The translations under genes and the position numbers were made by a program. From Varroa destructor (Eukaryota > Arthropoda > Arachnida > Mesostigmata > Varroidae): a stretch of DNA of 64,000 nucleotides. Each line of letters starts with the position of its first letter. The stretch's first letter is position 1. The DNA is taken from the NCBI RefSeq assembly GCF_002443255.2, contig NW_019211454.1, forward strand, positions 36,305,877 to 36,369,876. Direction: 5' to 3'. Below are positions 1 through 14,371 of the stretch, piece after piece. Under the pieces are notes generated by a model that saw only the letters and a program-made list of their open reading frames with translations, was not told the origin of the DNA and did not search any database.

Positions 1-482
1 GATCACAAAGCTTAATCAAACGAATCAACCTCTTGCTAGGCGCGTTTGAGAGGCTCAACTTTTCATTTACTAAGCCTTTGAAATACTATCCACTTTGTGC
101 TTGCTTTCAGTTCGCTATTAAGCAGTAATAGGCATCGTTGTTGGAAATCACTACGGCTTTTAGGGCCGTTCGATAAGGTTTACAGGTAGTGCAACCTCTC
201 CAGTGTCCCGTTGGAGATCCATCAGAAACGGTTCGGGCCGACTTAGTCCCATAAAAAGCATCACCAGTGCTCATTCCCACAATACTTGACGTTGGGTTTG
301 CTTGGGATGCTGATCCGCGTGCGCAACCAATGGCTAATTAAATTCGGAAAATTGCACCGCTATCCTGAATGCTGTTAAGTATCTGAAGAATCAGATTGGG
401 TTTTCTGCACCCACTGCAACCGTTGTTTGTGGAGTAAGCTACTTAAACACTTGGTTACGTCTGCATGTACAGCGACGGTGCG

Positions 483-485
<3 letters not shown>

Positions 486-516
<31 letters not shown>
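486..516. repeat. T10G21 homopolymer junction
   Basis: Ten T are followed directly by 21 G. A G run this long is rare in AT-rich DNA. It could form G-quadruplex structure, and it is also a typical place for assembly or sequencing error. Confidence 0.9.
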
Positions 517-517
<1 letters not shown>

Positions 518-3500
518 GGAATATTTTTACCGTTTTCGTTCTGCCACGTATGAATGCTGCTTTGCACGCCGTGCTAACATATAGATTAATTCTAATAGAA
601 TCACAATAACATTATACCAAATCTATAATATTATAATGTTGTGACGTTTGCGATTAACGTCGGCATCATCAGCATAGCCACCAGCAATAGACGAAAAGGA
701 CTGAGAGAAACGGACCAGAAACAAGTGGAAATTTCAAGGGTTCGATATCAACTTCGCACGAGCCAGCATTACATGCGTATCTTCGCGCGTTTTCCTTGTC
801 AGCAGCAAGGGCGAAGTGGATGTTGGTATCGTGATGGTTGCCGTGTCGTGGTTGGACTCGATTCGACGAACGGGCAAAAAGCTACGCCGATCCCCCGCCG
901 TCTGCCTGACTGATTGATTGATTGATGTAGCTGCTGCTGCCGCCGCCTAAAAGCCGGCGTTTTTGGATAGCGTTTCGGGTCAAACGCCTGACATGACCTT
1001 AAAAATCCCAAAGCTACTATTGCTGGCGTACTTACAGAGGTTGCTTGACAGTAGTCTGAAGCAATTCCTGTTTTAGAAGCACAGCAACTGCACCAAGAGA
1101 AGATCTATGCAAAAGAACCTATCTATGCAGAAATAGCGCACACTATGCGATGCCTCGTGTCGGTGCATACCCGCGCTCGATGTGCCACTCAGGCGCTTCT
1201 CCCATAGTGGAACGAGCTGTCCGGCTCAACCCACTATCGAACGAAGAGGAAGAATGAAGGCAAATTCAATTTCCCGTAATGTAACTAGGATGAATTTAAG
1301 CGGCCGAGGTACTTGAATAGTCTGTTACTCATTTTAATTGGTCGCACTCTTTGCAGTATCTTATAGACTCTTGGTTTACACCGATTTGTTTGTGGTACAG
1401 CTTCAGTTTCCACTAGGGCTGTGATCCGACAGAATACGTCACTCTGTCCACTATGCTCGTATAGAAGTGCGATGGAACGTAATGAGGTTACTCTAATCGT
1501 TATTTAAGTCATTTACGACATATATATATATAATGTATCTTTAATAGATCGAATAGATACGGTAGTCTGTCAGGCAAGTGGATATCGTGCTTGCTAAGCA
1601 TGTTATATGGTCCTGCTTTAACATTACTATGTCGATGGTTCGTAAGTAAACTTCACCCTTAGCGAACTCAGTAACGTGGAAAATTAGTCCAGCCGTGACT
1701 AGTTTCTGGTACAATATTGAAAATTATAATACTGTCAAACAATTAAAGTGTGCTATAATTGTCTATCACTTTTGTTATCTTATGAAAAAATTCGTTTCAC
1801 ATCTTCTCTAGCCAATATAGGCGCTTGATGGGTTTGTACACCGATATGTATATAAATACTTGTATAGCTATATATATTGTATATGGAGTTTTATACCTGC
1901 GTTCTATACTAACGTATGATCACCTTTATTTTCCCGCTAAATAGTAATTTTCTTAAATGTTGACGTTATCATTGGCAGACGTCGGTGGATTTATCACGTA
2001 CGCAATCAACATGGATAGATAGGCTGGTGCGGTGACGACTAGTACACGATTGAATTATGTTCGAGCATCGAGCAAAAATCCTATAATCTTAGTCCATATG
2101 AAGTATTCATAAGACGGTTGCAGCAAAGGTACCTTCACCCATCCAGTATACCGTGAGTTATATGGTTGGTCGATTAAGCAACCGTGCCTATTTCTTTATT
2201 GTCCTCTGACTGTCCTGAATTCTAGCATGGTCATAGATCCAGGGCATATGCTGAGCATCAATACCAATCCTTGCTAAACAAATCTGTCACATACTGTTGA
2301 CCGAAGCTATTATATTATGGATCAGAACTGTGAATGCTGTTCATGACAGACAAGCTAACACCAGGATTTTATTCGAAATCGAATAAACTCAATCGTAATA
2401 TAGGGTACCTCGGGATGACTGCAAATGCATTATTTAAGTATTGTCGTACAAACTGAGATTTATACAAAATACAACCAGGAGTGGTCCACCGTCTGTTTCC
2501 ATATCGAACGCTTTTAGTTATAACGGCAGCAAGATCCAAGAACAATTCGTGCTGAAGGTGAGACTTGTTTAGCCGCGAACGATTTCCAGCTGGCGCAGAA
2601 GCATCGAATAGCTAGAAGAAAAATTTCGTGAAAATCTTCTGCCCTACTCAGTCAAAAAATACGGGATTTAACAGTCACGGGAATATCAATTAAATTCTAA
2701 GAGAGGACAAAGTGCGAGACAATTTGGCTATTACCTCACACTTTTCGTAAAGCATACGTTTTCACCTATAAATTTATCTAGACTTTTTCTTTATGCGACA
2801 CATAAATAATCGCAATTACACTCATTCAAATCAAAAACAAAATATGCTACTGCGCAATGATATTATCTCGCTGCTTTTTCGGTAATAATATGCTGACATT
2901 AGGTACTTGTTTGACAAACAAAAATGTTTGCTGCAGGTAATGTATTGCTAAACCCGTAAAGAAGCCAAAACCAAAGTAGCATGTGCTTCCCAACCAGAGT
3001 TTCGGATCGTAAGCGTAGGTCAGACTTGCTCTAAAATAGGCTCCTCAATGATGAGTGATGATAGAATGTCGTTCGTAAGTTACGCTCTAAAACATCGTAG
3101 GACATCTAAACTTGATGCAATGCCACGTACGCCGATCGAAAATAGTACAGGCATGCCAAGCCACCAGAAACTTCCTAAGGCTCATTGGCAATTCTGTTTG
3201 AAACTTCTTCAATAAATCGACAATAATCTGAGAATAAAATAGCAACAGACCAAGCTTAATTAAAACTTGTCCATCAGTCTCAAAGGCTGTCGCCTTCAAC
3301 CTATCAAAGCATGTAAGCTCTCGCAATTCCGCTCTAAGCCGCTAAAGCAGCTCTGAAAATACGTACAACATGGTACCTGGTTCTTCACTCTATGGGTCGT
3401 GCTTTGTAGGAAGTCGGAGAACTTTTTTAACTCAATTCTCAGTATATAATACAGCAAACATGAAAGTTCGGTGTTTGCCTTGACTAAATTGGCCCCAGTG

Positions 3501-6500
3501 GTGCTGGTAAATAATGCAAAAACGTTCACTGTTTTAGATTGTTCTCTTCAAAATCAAGCTTTAATAAGTATTCAAACGGGAACGAAAACGGAAAACGCAG
3601 TTCGTTTGATCAACAACAACGCACGTACAGCGTCCCTTCCCGGTTCGTATAGACCATATCGAACAGATAGGGTAAAAGTTACGGCATAGTTTTCATTAGC
3701 ATTACGACGACCTGCGAAACGATAAGCAGATGTACTTCGAAAACGAGTAAGATCGATCGTTTTATCTTCCTAGGGAAAAAAACTGATGGCGTAGCCGTTA
3801 TTGAGGGCAAAAGTAAAATTACTCTTATCTCGACGAGAGAAACATTTAGATAGATACCGACCGTTCAGAGTACGTGGGCAAGCGCAGGTGACCCGAAATG
3901 CGCCGCACAATTTTTAGTAAGCCAGTTATAAACAGTTCGTATTAGTTTGGCTAAACAATTGATAGAAGGCTGGCTGCGAGGCCAGCTGACATTTATTTCA
4001 AATACCGAGATTGACATATGCAGATGAAGAAACTATGAAGATGCAAACGACTTAGGGAATGGCTTGAATCTTATATACAGGTATAGGTAATACAACGATT
4101 CGACAGTACGACCATTGTATTTCTGAGGTCCGCGTGAATCAGCCGTTTAACGCCTCCTAACAGTGTCCATTAGGCGTTTAGATAAAATTAGTTTAGAATA
4201 GCTCATAAAACGGGAGAAGAAAATCGCATACGCTTGTTTTGACTGTACCTATCGATTTCAGAGGATCCAAAACGTGTCCACTGTTGTGGGATATGTATTC
4301 GTTAGGCGATATCGTATACCACTAGGGTAAGTCGACAGTGAATCCCGCTAGCTCATAGTAGATAATATAGTAGTATAAATAGTACCAAACAGAAACGTAG
4401 TGTAGTTTAGTTATCGGCTTTACATAACATAATAATATTCCCTATTCAAGCTATAGCTGATCCAATCACCGTATTTGGCCAACGTGTTATTTTCAAGTCG
4501 AGTACATTAATTACTATTTGTTTGTTTTTTTTTTTTTATTAGTTTTACTATCGTAGGCAGACAAACGCGCTCAATCGGCTAACTTCATAAAGTTATATAT
4601 CATCAGATAACGATTTGGATATTTCAATTTAAGTTAATTTCAATTAAGAATGTGTCGATTGCGCATGAACATTTCTGAAACACAGCCAAACGTATCTTCT
4701 CCCAAAATTTTATCTTCACCATATTGTAATTATACATCAATTTCTAATTAGTAACAGCAAATTACGCCTCGTGCCAAATGTCTATAATAATGAGTCCGCT
4801 CCCGCCGTTCGGCAATAGCCTAACAGGTGTCAAAGGTAACAAGTTCAACCAGTGAATATGTTACCAACCTTTATGTTATTTCTCCATATTTGTTGGTGGC
4901 CGGAGTCTCCGAGTGTTAGCAAAAAGGATGTGAAATTATTGGTGACTCGTAATAAATCAGTTCAACATTTGGATCGTCGTCTGACTAGAAGGAAATTCCT
5001 TGCTCCTTCCACTAAGCAGCCCGTTTACATGCCATCCTATGGCCTTATATCATTGATACTGCAAAGTAATGTATGGCAATAATTAGCAAAACAGAAAGAA
5101 GACGATTAATTATGCAAGGGAAATTTCAACACAATTTAAATTTAGGCGCCATTCATGGATACGCTATGGTTACATATATCGCCGCCCTTAATCAATCAGC
5201 ATAACAGATGATCGTAAATCTTTTATAGGTCTTATCGAGATCTACTACGGAGGGTAAATAAATCAGTGGAGTAAAATCAACTCGCGTTACTCTTGCTGCT
5301 ATATTATTCTCCAGAACGTAGCTAAATTTACCTAGATCGGCTTTGAGCTAGAGTTCACTTAATAAGTATTGTATGAAAGAACGTACATAATACTGTACTT
5401 ATATGTATAAGATTGTAAACTCAACCTGAAATTAGCCTATGTATGAGATATTTGAAGTGTTTAACGCTGTCTGCTAGTGCGAACCACTGTCTGCGGGATA
5501 GAACTATTCTGACTGGAACAAAAAGGGCAGTCTTTTGCCGCTAAATTAGCTTCTATACGTCCACAACCGATACGTTACACTAAAAATTAGCACATGTCTA
5601 CAGAAGATAGCAGTACCATATAGAAAACCAGAATTATGTGGTTACGACATTGGTATGTTGTCTCTCGCTTGTTAAACTCATCCATCGAACAGAGCCTACC
5701 ATGGCTCTAGGATATGTCAACATATTACCGAACGCTATTTTCGACTCTCTTTACAATCATAAGCCTCTTGTGCCTATTTTATGGAAGCAAACATTTATCT
5801 CTCTATCTGTGAGTTTATACGATACTACTGCTGTTACCTCGCTTATTGTTGTTGTTATCATTTACCCGAATTCTACCTAGAAGCTGGGAAGTTGGTTTAC
5901 GGATCAGTCTATGTACGTGTCTGTTTATGCTTTCCCCATATCTTCAAACTGATACGAATATTCTTTGTATCATTATCATTGGCTATGTTTCGCACGACGT
6001 GGAGCTTCTTTTGCTCTGTCACTCGCGTGGCAATAATCAATTAACTTTAAACACTGCCATGAAGTTCGAATGGGTTACCGATATAATGATAAAGACAAGA
6101 CCAAAACAGGGTGGTCTCGCGCCCACTATATGGGTTATACTGTAGCTCTACCTGCACAAACTATTACATTAAAAAAAAGAAAATTGCTAACGGTGCCGTC
6201 TAATCATAAATAGAGAGATAGATAAAAATCGAGTTTGAATGATATACAGATAGATTAAAACTATGTATACGCAAATTAGCTTCTGCACTAAACGTTGCCA
6301 CACGTAAAAGTCTGTCTGCGTTTCTAATATTGACTCCAAGCGAAAGTACAGCATCGCCGTACGTACGACGATAAGCTACATAAGCAACAAACACACACAA
6401 GGCAGAAGTTTGTGGCCGTCGTACAAGTTTAGGCTGCCCCTTTTTATAACTGTGACAGGGGTATGACGTCGCGTCGGTCGTTTGCCGGCAACAGGCTCGT

Positions 6501-9500
6501 GCAACTTCGTACTGTGAGCTCCGAGTGGGCGAAACTCTTCCTGCTATCACCATCGCAAACATCAGCGTCAATCGCTTGTAAATCGTAAGCGACGTTATAC
6601 CTCACTGAATTCCTTCGACTTTGTGAAAACCTTTGACAAATGAAACTTTGCGTGGATGGTGTTTCCGATGAAGCGGCGTAATCAAACAGAAAGTCGACAG
6701 AAGATTATCTTACCAGGCTTACTCTCTTTGGTATCATCCTGTGATTGGGAGCAGAACGAATAGAGCCCCAGACAACAGCGGAAGATCAGCGACAGTCATT
6801 TTTCTTACCTTTATAACAAGGATACTGCTGGCGCGGAAAATAGATAACGGAAATTCGTTTTATTATCATTATTATTATCTAGCCAAAACAACTACAGTAA
6901 GGGTGACATTAGGGCCGTAATCGTACTGTTTGAGCATTCGTCTACTCCGGCACCTTGGCGTTCCTATCAGCAGCTCCGTGTAGTACATGTTGAATGCATT
7001 TACTTAATAGTATGACAACGTTTATACAGTGCGAGCGCGAACGGTATTTAGATGGCGGCAATAATGAGTCAGCGAAAGCCTCCAGGATGGACAAACAAAA
7101 TGCGGGCTCGCTTGCCTTACACACCCCCAAGTGCACGGACGCACCTGAAGCTGTAAAAAAAAAAGCGTTATTTCCAAAAAATGACAGCGCTTATTTGTGT
7201 CGCCAGGGCTGTGCGCATTGTTGGGTTTCTTGTCAATGCTGATTTTTCATTGCTGGACCTATCTGCCCCATGGCTGGGTTACTAAATAGTTATCGACAAA
7301 TAATACCCGTTGTTACTATAAAAACATTAAGTAAAGATGTCGTGCAAGACAATATACGTCCTGTAGATTATAGACACGTTCAGAATAAAGGCGTATTAGA
7401 GAAAGTAGCTACAGAAAGAAGCAAGAAGATGTTATAATGGATAAAACGCTCTTTGCTAGACCAACGAAAAAGGAGTCCTATAAGTGACACAGGTAAGTAT
7501 AGCAGTGTTGCGTAGAGCATCGCTTCTGCCGATCTGTCAGACAACTTAAAGATAATATGTATAATCAAAAATGATGATGAAGGCTGCAACATCATGTACC
7601 GTTCCTAAGCCAAAGCGGCATGTACATTGAATGAAGAGAAAAAGCACATTTTAGCTTAAGGAGCGTTCCAACATTTTTCTGCCGGTGTATTTATAGGCGG
7701 AATAATAAAACGCCGTAATCACTTTACCAGCATGAGTGAACAGACAGTAATAAGCGAGTATCGTATTTGCGCAGCTATCAATTTGGGCTATATAAAAGAA
7801 CCCGGGTAAATTATACGGAAAATGCACCTTGGTATTGCAGTGCTCGCTGATTGTAACTTGTATGAATCCATTAGATAAATAGCAACAATAAATGAAGCCT
7901 ACTTAGGCACTAGATGAAATAGAAAAAAAAAATTGTAATAACTAAAGCAAAGATCCAGACGAACGACACCAATTCAATAGAAGTTCACCGCATCAATATA
8001 GTTAAATATAATGATAATAACGATAAAAATAATTATTATTGTTGAAGTCCAGGTACGTGGAGAAAGGTCACTCGCAAATCTGCATATCTGTTTGCCTTCA
8101 TTCATCGAAAGCTGACAGATGTAGCCCATGTCTCTGCAAAATAGGCGATAATTAACGGCGAAATCAATAGTGCAGCTCACTAGAGGAATAGATCACGAAG
8201 CACTACCAATCAGTGAATCAAACTACGGCTGGCCGAAACATATAGTACTTCTTACAACAATGAGAAAAGACGCGCTAAAAATAATCGGAGTCAACTATGA
8301 AAATAGATACAAATACCAGATGCAGTAGCGATTCATCTAAGGATCCAACAGTGTATGTAGAAATATCGATGATCTGGCACATCCCGAATAATAGCAATGG
8401 TTCGAGATCTGGAAAGTCTCTGGTGAGAAAAGCGTCTCAGCGTCGGAAAAACAATTAGTTTCGTTAGCCGAACGATAGCTTTTAGTATCCTGATTCACGG
8501 AGAAACAACGTGCGCGCTTACGCAAGGAACAAGAGAAAAAAGGACTAACAATCGCCGCTTATGAATGTAAAGCGGACCGTATGCCACCTGACGAATCTAC
8601 CTAATGCTAAACAGTACAGAGAAGTTATATGAGCAATAGCATCACTTGTTGACAACTATTTATTTATTTATTCATTTCGACGCTATCGAAATTACGATGC
8701 GGGCAACGCTCACCAAATAATGACAACGGTGGAAAAGCACGTTATCGCTAAATGGAATAGCCAAAAGAAGCGGAACGCTACCCGAGGAAACGCTCCTATT
8801 TGTTTGCCGTCGTCTTGCTTCGCCAAAGATCGTCGACGTTTTCACCGTCTGAAAATTCGTGGGCCACGGTCACGTTGACTTGAGAGTAGTCTGTAAACAG
8901 CTTTATGTAGCGATTTCATCGTAAAGTTTCAAACTGGCGGGCTCTGAGCCAAAGGGAAGCGTACACAAGAAGAAGTTATAACTGATTTACGTTGAGAGGC
9001 CTTTAGAGAAATCAGACGACAGAATAAAGCTATGCGAAATGTTCTTTCCACAAGCGTTTCATGGATCATTTAACATATCAGTATAGATTGAGTAGACAAG
9101 AGTATAGTCCTTCTGAAAGCTGATTAAGGTTCGACATGATCCCGGGCCGTTTGAACGCAATAACTTGCTCCTGTTTGACACTTCGGGGTATAGTTGTCAG
9201 TCACTGAAGCACGTCGGCTGAAAGAAAAATAACATTTCAACATGTTTACAGTCTATTATTTTTGGGACCAAATGGCTGTCGACATCTAGCCTATGACTAA
9301 CCCAAACCATCTATCATATCCGCACTTTTTTGCTTATGAATACCCAGACTCGTATCAGCTATTCGGACTATACGCATGCAGTAGACGCACTCCACCGCGA
9401 TTCTGCCGCTAGTTTAAGTCCAATCTAATCTTCTTAAGTAGAGGCCGAATTTGTTGCAGGTTCGTGCTTATCTATTTGCTATGGTCCGTTGTACCGATGG

Positions 9501-9579
9501 GAATCTTATAGCGTCATTGAATTTTGCCACCGATACCGTCGTTATCAGACTGCCGGTTCTCAGCACGAAATGAAGCATG
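517..9579. other. AT-rich stretch, no supported gene
   Basis: A GC-richer patch at 700-960 is open in two plus frames and one minus frame, ending in GATT and GCTGCC repeats. I cannot choose one. Isolated good splice donors occur at 7492/7493 (CACAG|GTAAGTAT, plus) and 6809/6808 (AAAG|GTAAGA, minus, after a short ATG frame from 6869). A 123-codon minus frame (6571-6200) starts at TTG and has no other support. The rest shows only short repeats. Confidence 0.4.
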
Positions 9580-9648
9580 GCCACGCCCGGATTCGAACCC
9601 ACGTCACCACATGCCTCTTGAGTTGCCCTCATCTGGCAATCTGTTGTA
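9580..9648 (-). repeat. Decayed tRNA-like or SINE-like patch
   Basis: On the minus strand, GGTTCGAATCC (9599-9589) is a perfect B box. A weak A-box-like stretch lies near 9640-9625, with CTCAAGAG between them, resembling a Leu-type anticodon region. The T stem and acceptor stem do not pair properly, so a functional tRNA is unlikely. A tRNA pseudogene or SINE head is the better reading. Confidence 0.35.
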
Positions 9649-10290
9649 CTAACTCGATAAATCCACTACCACCTGAGTTCGAGTTATTGTATAACTTTGC
9701 TGTAGGATTGTGTTAACCTGTTTTAGCAGCTTCAATAGACTACTTCAGTTACCGTATCCTTCTGATTTGATTTTCCGTTACTCTAATTCAAATATTCCAC
9801 TATCATCGTTGACCAGGTATTGCACTTTTCTATGCTATGCTCGAATACAATTAAGGCATCACCGGGCTATCGGGGACTCGTTGCCCCCGTTGCGGTCATC
9901 CGTTAGTATTTGAACTTTCAGGGTAGCCGAATATTAATTGCGTCCGAAACCGATAAGCTTAATTAACAATTACCTGTGTCCGAAACCCAGCTCGTTTCTT
10001 GAGAAAACATTTCAGACACAGCTTTTAAGATTCAATTTTTTGCATATCGTGTAGATCTCGAAACACAAAGCGCTTTCTATGTTGAAGTATACTGTATTAT
10101 TCGTAGGAAAGATAAATTATATTTTTTCCTTTGATTTTTTTCTGAAAAGCGCATTAAAAACCGCATATACACATGTATCACTGCGTCAGCACAAAGCTCC
10201 AGCATTCTACATTAGGCATAATGGGCTGTTCGTAGCCATTCGAGAAGGTACAAAGAGATTAAAAAAGCTTCAGAGTTTTACGGACACTTA

Positions 10291-10605
10291 TCAGTACGAA
10301 ACCAAATATACTAACAATATCGGAAATACAGATCTAGCACTAATGAGCGAATGAATGAATGAGGCAATTGTAGCACCGGCTACAATTGCCTCTCTTAGCG
10401 AAGTTTCTTCCTTGATCCGTTGTTGTAAATCAAGGGCAACTGGTACAGAGCACAGCTGCGATGGGTAGGTCGTCAATCTAGAATTAGCATCGGTTGTCAA
10501 CTTGACACGAAGAGCGCCATATCCAACAATATCATTATGTAGCTCTAATATTATTGCTCTCCACAAATCACTGCTACTGCAATATATGAAATGTGAGGGT
10601 ACTCG
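10291..10605 (-). CDS. Candidate terminal exon, 104 codons
   Basis: The minus-strand acceptor accaacttttaggcttttcag ends at 10606. The following frame enters in phase 0 and runs 104 codons to TGA. It starts RVPSHFIYCSSSDLWRAI. The middle is mixed polar, with LQQRIKEETSLREAIVAGAT, and the end is hydrophobic (SVFPILLVYLV), so it could be a membrane segment. The frame contains the 14-bp hairpin at 10361-10392. No earlier exon was identified, and the function is unknown. Confidence 0.32.
   Translation of the reverse strand, partial: RVPSHFIYCSSSDLWRAIILELHNDIVGYGALRVKLTTDANSRLTTYPSQLCSVPVALDLQQRIKEETSLREAIVAGATIASFIHSLISARSVFPILLVYLVSY
10361..10392. repeat. 14-bp perfect hairpin with a 4-base loop
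   Basis: The arms GAGGCAATTGTAGC and its complement surround accg. It lies inside the candidate minus-strand exon at 10605-10291, where both arms would be translated. Confidence 0.92.
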
Positions 10606-13600
10606 CTGAAAAGCCTAAAAGTTGGTCCTTCGACAGTCCAGAGGACTACCCGTGTCGGCATATACATTTCGCTAAATGACGTGCCAATGCTATCGTAAAC
10701 ATAAACCGGTGACAAGCCATAATATGTACGTCTCCACAACAGATATAAACACTTGAACAAACACTGTATGAATATCACATGCTGACACGCACATACTTAT
10801 GCTGATGCTATCCATATATTAGTACGCAATGAATCTACAAGCACCAATAGCAGCATTTGTCCTATTCCAACAGGTCTACACAGTAAACGAAACCGATTCT
10901 TCTTAGGGCAAAACAGGCGACAAAAATATCATGAAAATTAGTAGCACCGGAACGGCGTGCACAGCGTTTATCTTAAGTGTTAAATTGTCATTTATCTATT
11001 GTGGTGATGGAGCTAGCTGTTGTTTCGCTGGAAAAACTAGTATTACTGCCTACCGCCGGTTGTTAGCGGGTATCGGTCGAGTTCGTTGTATCCGAAAAGG
11101 TGCAACAATGTAATCTGCAGCTCACAGGAATCACCGTGATAGCTACAAAAAAACATCGCTTCATCACATTGAGGTACCCTAAACTGCGCTTTGTGTCAGG
11201 CAGTGGCCGGCGCGGATAAACCTGTCTAGCACAGAAACTTGGGTGACCTTTTTTTCTTGGAATACGTCATGTTCCCCCGCTGCTGTTGACGTTGCCGTTC
11301 CAAGGAACACAGGAATACAAAATGAGATTGTTGTAAACGACGCTCAGAAGGCAGGAAAAACACAATAGATACATTGAAGTATAACATTAAGGTAGAATTT
11401 GCCGAACCAACAGCTTCTAAGAACCTAAAATGAACACAGGTGAGTTCTGAGTTGGCTGGTCCCATCAGCTTAATTCAGATATCGATATTACTAGATAGGA
11501 CTATATGCGACATCAATATAACGAAGGTTGTTCCGGCTGTCAGGTGGATTGTGGTTAAAAATTGGAGTGCGCTGTTTCAATCGTGGGATTGGATGGCGGC
11601 CATGGTTAAACTATCCACTTTGCATATATATGCGCTACTGATTACATGGAATATAATGATATATTTTTATAAAAGTACCAGTGACCTGGAAGCCACCTTT
11701 GATAGCATGTAAATATACTAAGTAAAGCATGAAGGCGACGCTGTTTCTTGCAGTACAATACAGTTTCATAGACACCTAATTATGTGTGTGTGGGGGGAAG
11801 GCGGGAATAATAAGCGAACCGAAAAGTTTTTCACGTTCTTTCGGGCACGTTTTGAACCATATCTGATAGTAGTACAGATTAATAGTAAGCCGATAAATAC
11901 GTATACGTAAGTGAACGTTAGATAATATAATTATTCGAGTATTGATACCCACCCGACATCGTCTGATTCACTTTATAATGCATCTGAGAAAGCCACAGCT
12001 GGTTAAACATCTACTTAAGAAAGTTAACAAGAACTAAAAAAATGTACATTGTTGATACTTTCCAATAAGATAGAACTTACTTCGCCATAGTAAATATTAG
12101 AGCAAAGTTTTATAAGACGTTTATTTAATACATCTGTTCTCAATAATCAATCGAGCTTTACTTAGGTTACTGACGGGGACTGTTCGGATAAATGGTGGTC
12201 AAATCATGGTTTCAGACAACCGAGTCCGCCGGCACAGGTCGGCCGATCTCGGATTAACTTTGTGTCTCGCATTTGGTATCGTTTTATGTTACGTTTAAAG
12301 TAAAACATATACGGATATGTTTTAGTTTAAGCATACGTAGCGCCATTTAGCCCCATACATATTTCCACACAAACTTATGTTTCAGTCATGAAAAGAGCTT
12401 TTCAGCTAGCAAAAGGATATACGAAACACCAAACCCTTTTGTAACGATGATCAGTTAACGCGGCCGTTTCTCGTGTAGATTAAACAGATTTCAATACAAG
12501 CGCGACCGGAGTCTACAATCGGACATTCAGAGACAAAGAAACAGTTCCTGTTAAAACTAACCTAGTAACATCAATAATTACTACGCTTACGGAATATTTG
12601 AGGAAAGAAGCCCCTGGTCATTTTCGTACGCTCATAGCAAGAGGTGATACATAGCTTCTGTAACTGACGCAGGCGTCTCGATCTAAAAGACGTCTCGCGG
12701 GCTTATTATTTAAGAACGAACGCGTTCATGGTGACCATCGCTTGTCTCCTCAATTGCTATCTCTGCATTATCGAGGCAAAAAAGCATGTAGTGTTGTCAC
12801 ATTGGAAATATTTTTATCCATCATGTCCCTTGGTTGTGCACAGATACCTTTCTTTCTACCTTATTACAGAAAAGTTGTCGTAACCAAACTCGTGTGAAAC
12901 GCTCAAGATTACATGCAATGATAAAGGTGTGATATTATCTAGTTGCTATTTTTTCCGAGTTCCTTACGACCCTCAGATAGAAGTCAGGCGATTACTCGTT
13001 ACTTGTGAGAGACACGTTGCTTAACCGGCACTCTTCTTCAGCATAATAGTAAGCCCGCCGAGTTCAACGCACGGGCTTATGGAAGGTTTTCCTAAACCCC
13101 TGAAGTCCTTACCAAACGAGACCTCACATGGTTGGCCGCTACCAGTGTAGCGTGGTGACACTGCGGAAGAGAGTATCCCCGCTTGTATTTAAAACTTAGG
13201 ATAAATAAATTATCTAGTGATACGGTGATCAACGAGATTTTACGTTGGTATAGTGTATAGTTGGTAAAATAGTGGACGCAATAGCAGAAAGAAGATGGCT
13301 GGCGCTATCTTTCAGCTGTGTCGTAGCGTGTTCGCTCTAACAAACCCTAAACAATATGCTGCGGGGCAAATTGTTAAGACGTTACTTAGAAATACGCTGA
13401 TTTCTGTTCTAACACGACATAAGTAAATGCGAGCGTCCCACTCAGCAGTTTCTTATTCTTTTCTGGAGCCGCAGACTTTGGTTAAATTCAAGCCTCATCA
13501 TCACCATACGGACAATTCTATAGTGTACAGATGGAAGGGAGGGTTCCACTGTTGCCTAGAGCGGTGATGTTTTTAAGCCATGCCACAGCGTAAGTACTAG

Positions 13601-14371
13601 CGATTCCTTAAACATACACCCACGACACCATCCAAAGCAAATACCCAATTCAAACTCTTACTCTACGCATTTGTAACATGGCACAAATTAGCTTGTAGTA
13701 GATGAATGGCAATAAAAATATTCTTTATTTCAATAGTAAAATATATAATTTTAAGAAACTTCTATGAAACTGGTCATCGTGCATTATTTCCGTTTCAAGT
13801 ACGGGAGCACTCACACTGTTTGAACGATTGACCCTTGAAGGTCGTCTTCATGTGAGACATGCATTGCCGACATACTGCATGCACCTTGATATATACGTAT
13901 TTGAAACAATAGAATAGTTTTCAGCCATAGTAACTATGCTGCGTTCGTTTAAGGCAGGCACGATATTTGCGCACCTGTCGGTATTACCAAAGCATGCGCA
14001 ATTTGCAGACTGAAAGGCACGTTAGATGACTGTTCCCTTCATGGTTTTCATTTGACCTCATCTCATAACTTTTTGTCGGCCGAAGATACTTTTTTATATG
14101 TTCCTTTTCGTAAAATTGTTCGTAAAAAAAGTTCCAAGCCAAAGATAAAGTAAAAAATCTACCATTTACATGTAAACGAGAAGCAGCTGTGTGTTTATCA
14201 ATGTTATGACGGTCGCTTACACTTGGTCGTATGTCCCCGAGCATACAAGTTCAAGTTCAAAAAATAATTACCCGCTAAAGCACGTTAGTCTCCTACGAGA
14301 CTTGGGCTACGGTGAGACAGTCCTCGGTAAATTACTAGCCTATACCATCCTCTAAGCATTTGAAGATTATT
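10606..14371. other. Stretch without a supported gene
   Basis: The only notable signal is ATGAACACAG|GTGAGT, an ATG at 11430 directly before a strong donor at 11440, which could be a first coding exon of three and a third codons. It also holds a T/G-rich run near 11780 (tgtgtgtgtgggggg) and the small hairpin at 12301. Confidence 0.35.
12301..12324. repeat. 10-bp perfect hairpin
   Basis: TAAAACATAT and ATATGTTTTA flank a 4-base acgg loop in non-coding DNA. Confidence 0.85.

Noticed and set aside
641..913. Open frames over a GC-rich patch near 0.7-0.95 kb.
   Set aside because: Two plus frames and one minus frame are open at once, which points to base composition rather than coding. No splice site decides between them.
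6200..6571. 123-codon minus-strand frame.
   Set aside because: It starts at TTG, has no splice or promoter context and its end is low-complexity AT-rich. A frame this long is expected by chance in 64 kb.
9580..9648. Functional tRNA-Leu on the minus strand.
   Set aside because: The B box is perfect but the T stem and acceptor stem do not pair. Kept only as a tRNA-like repeat.
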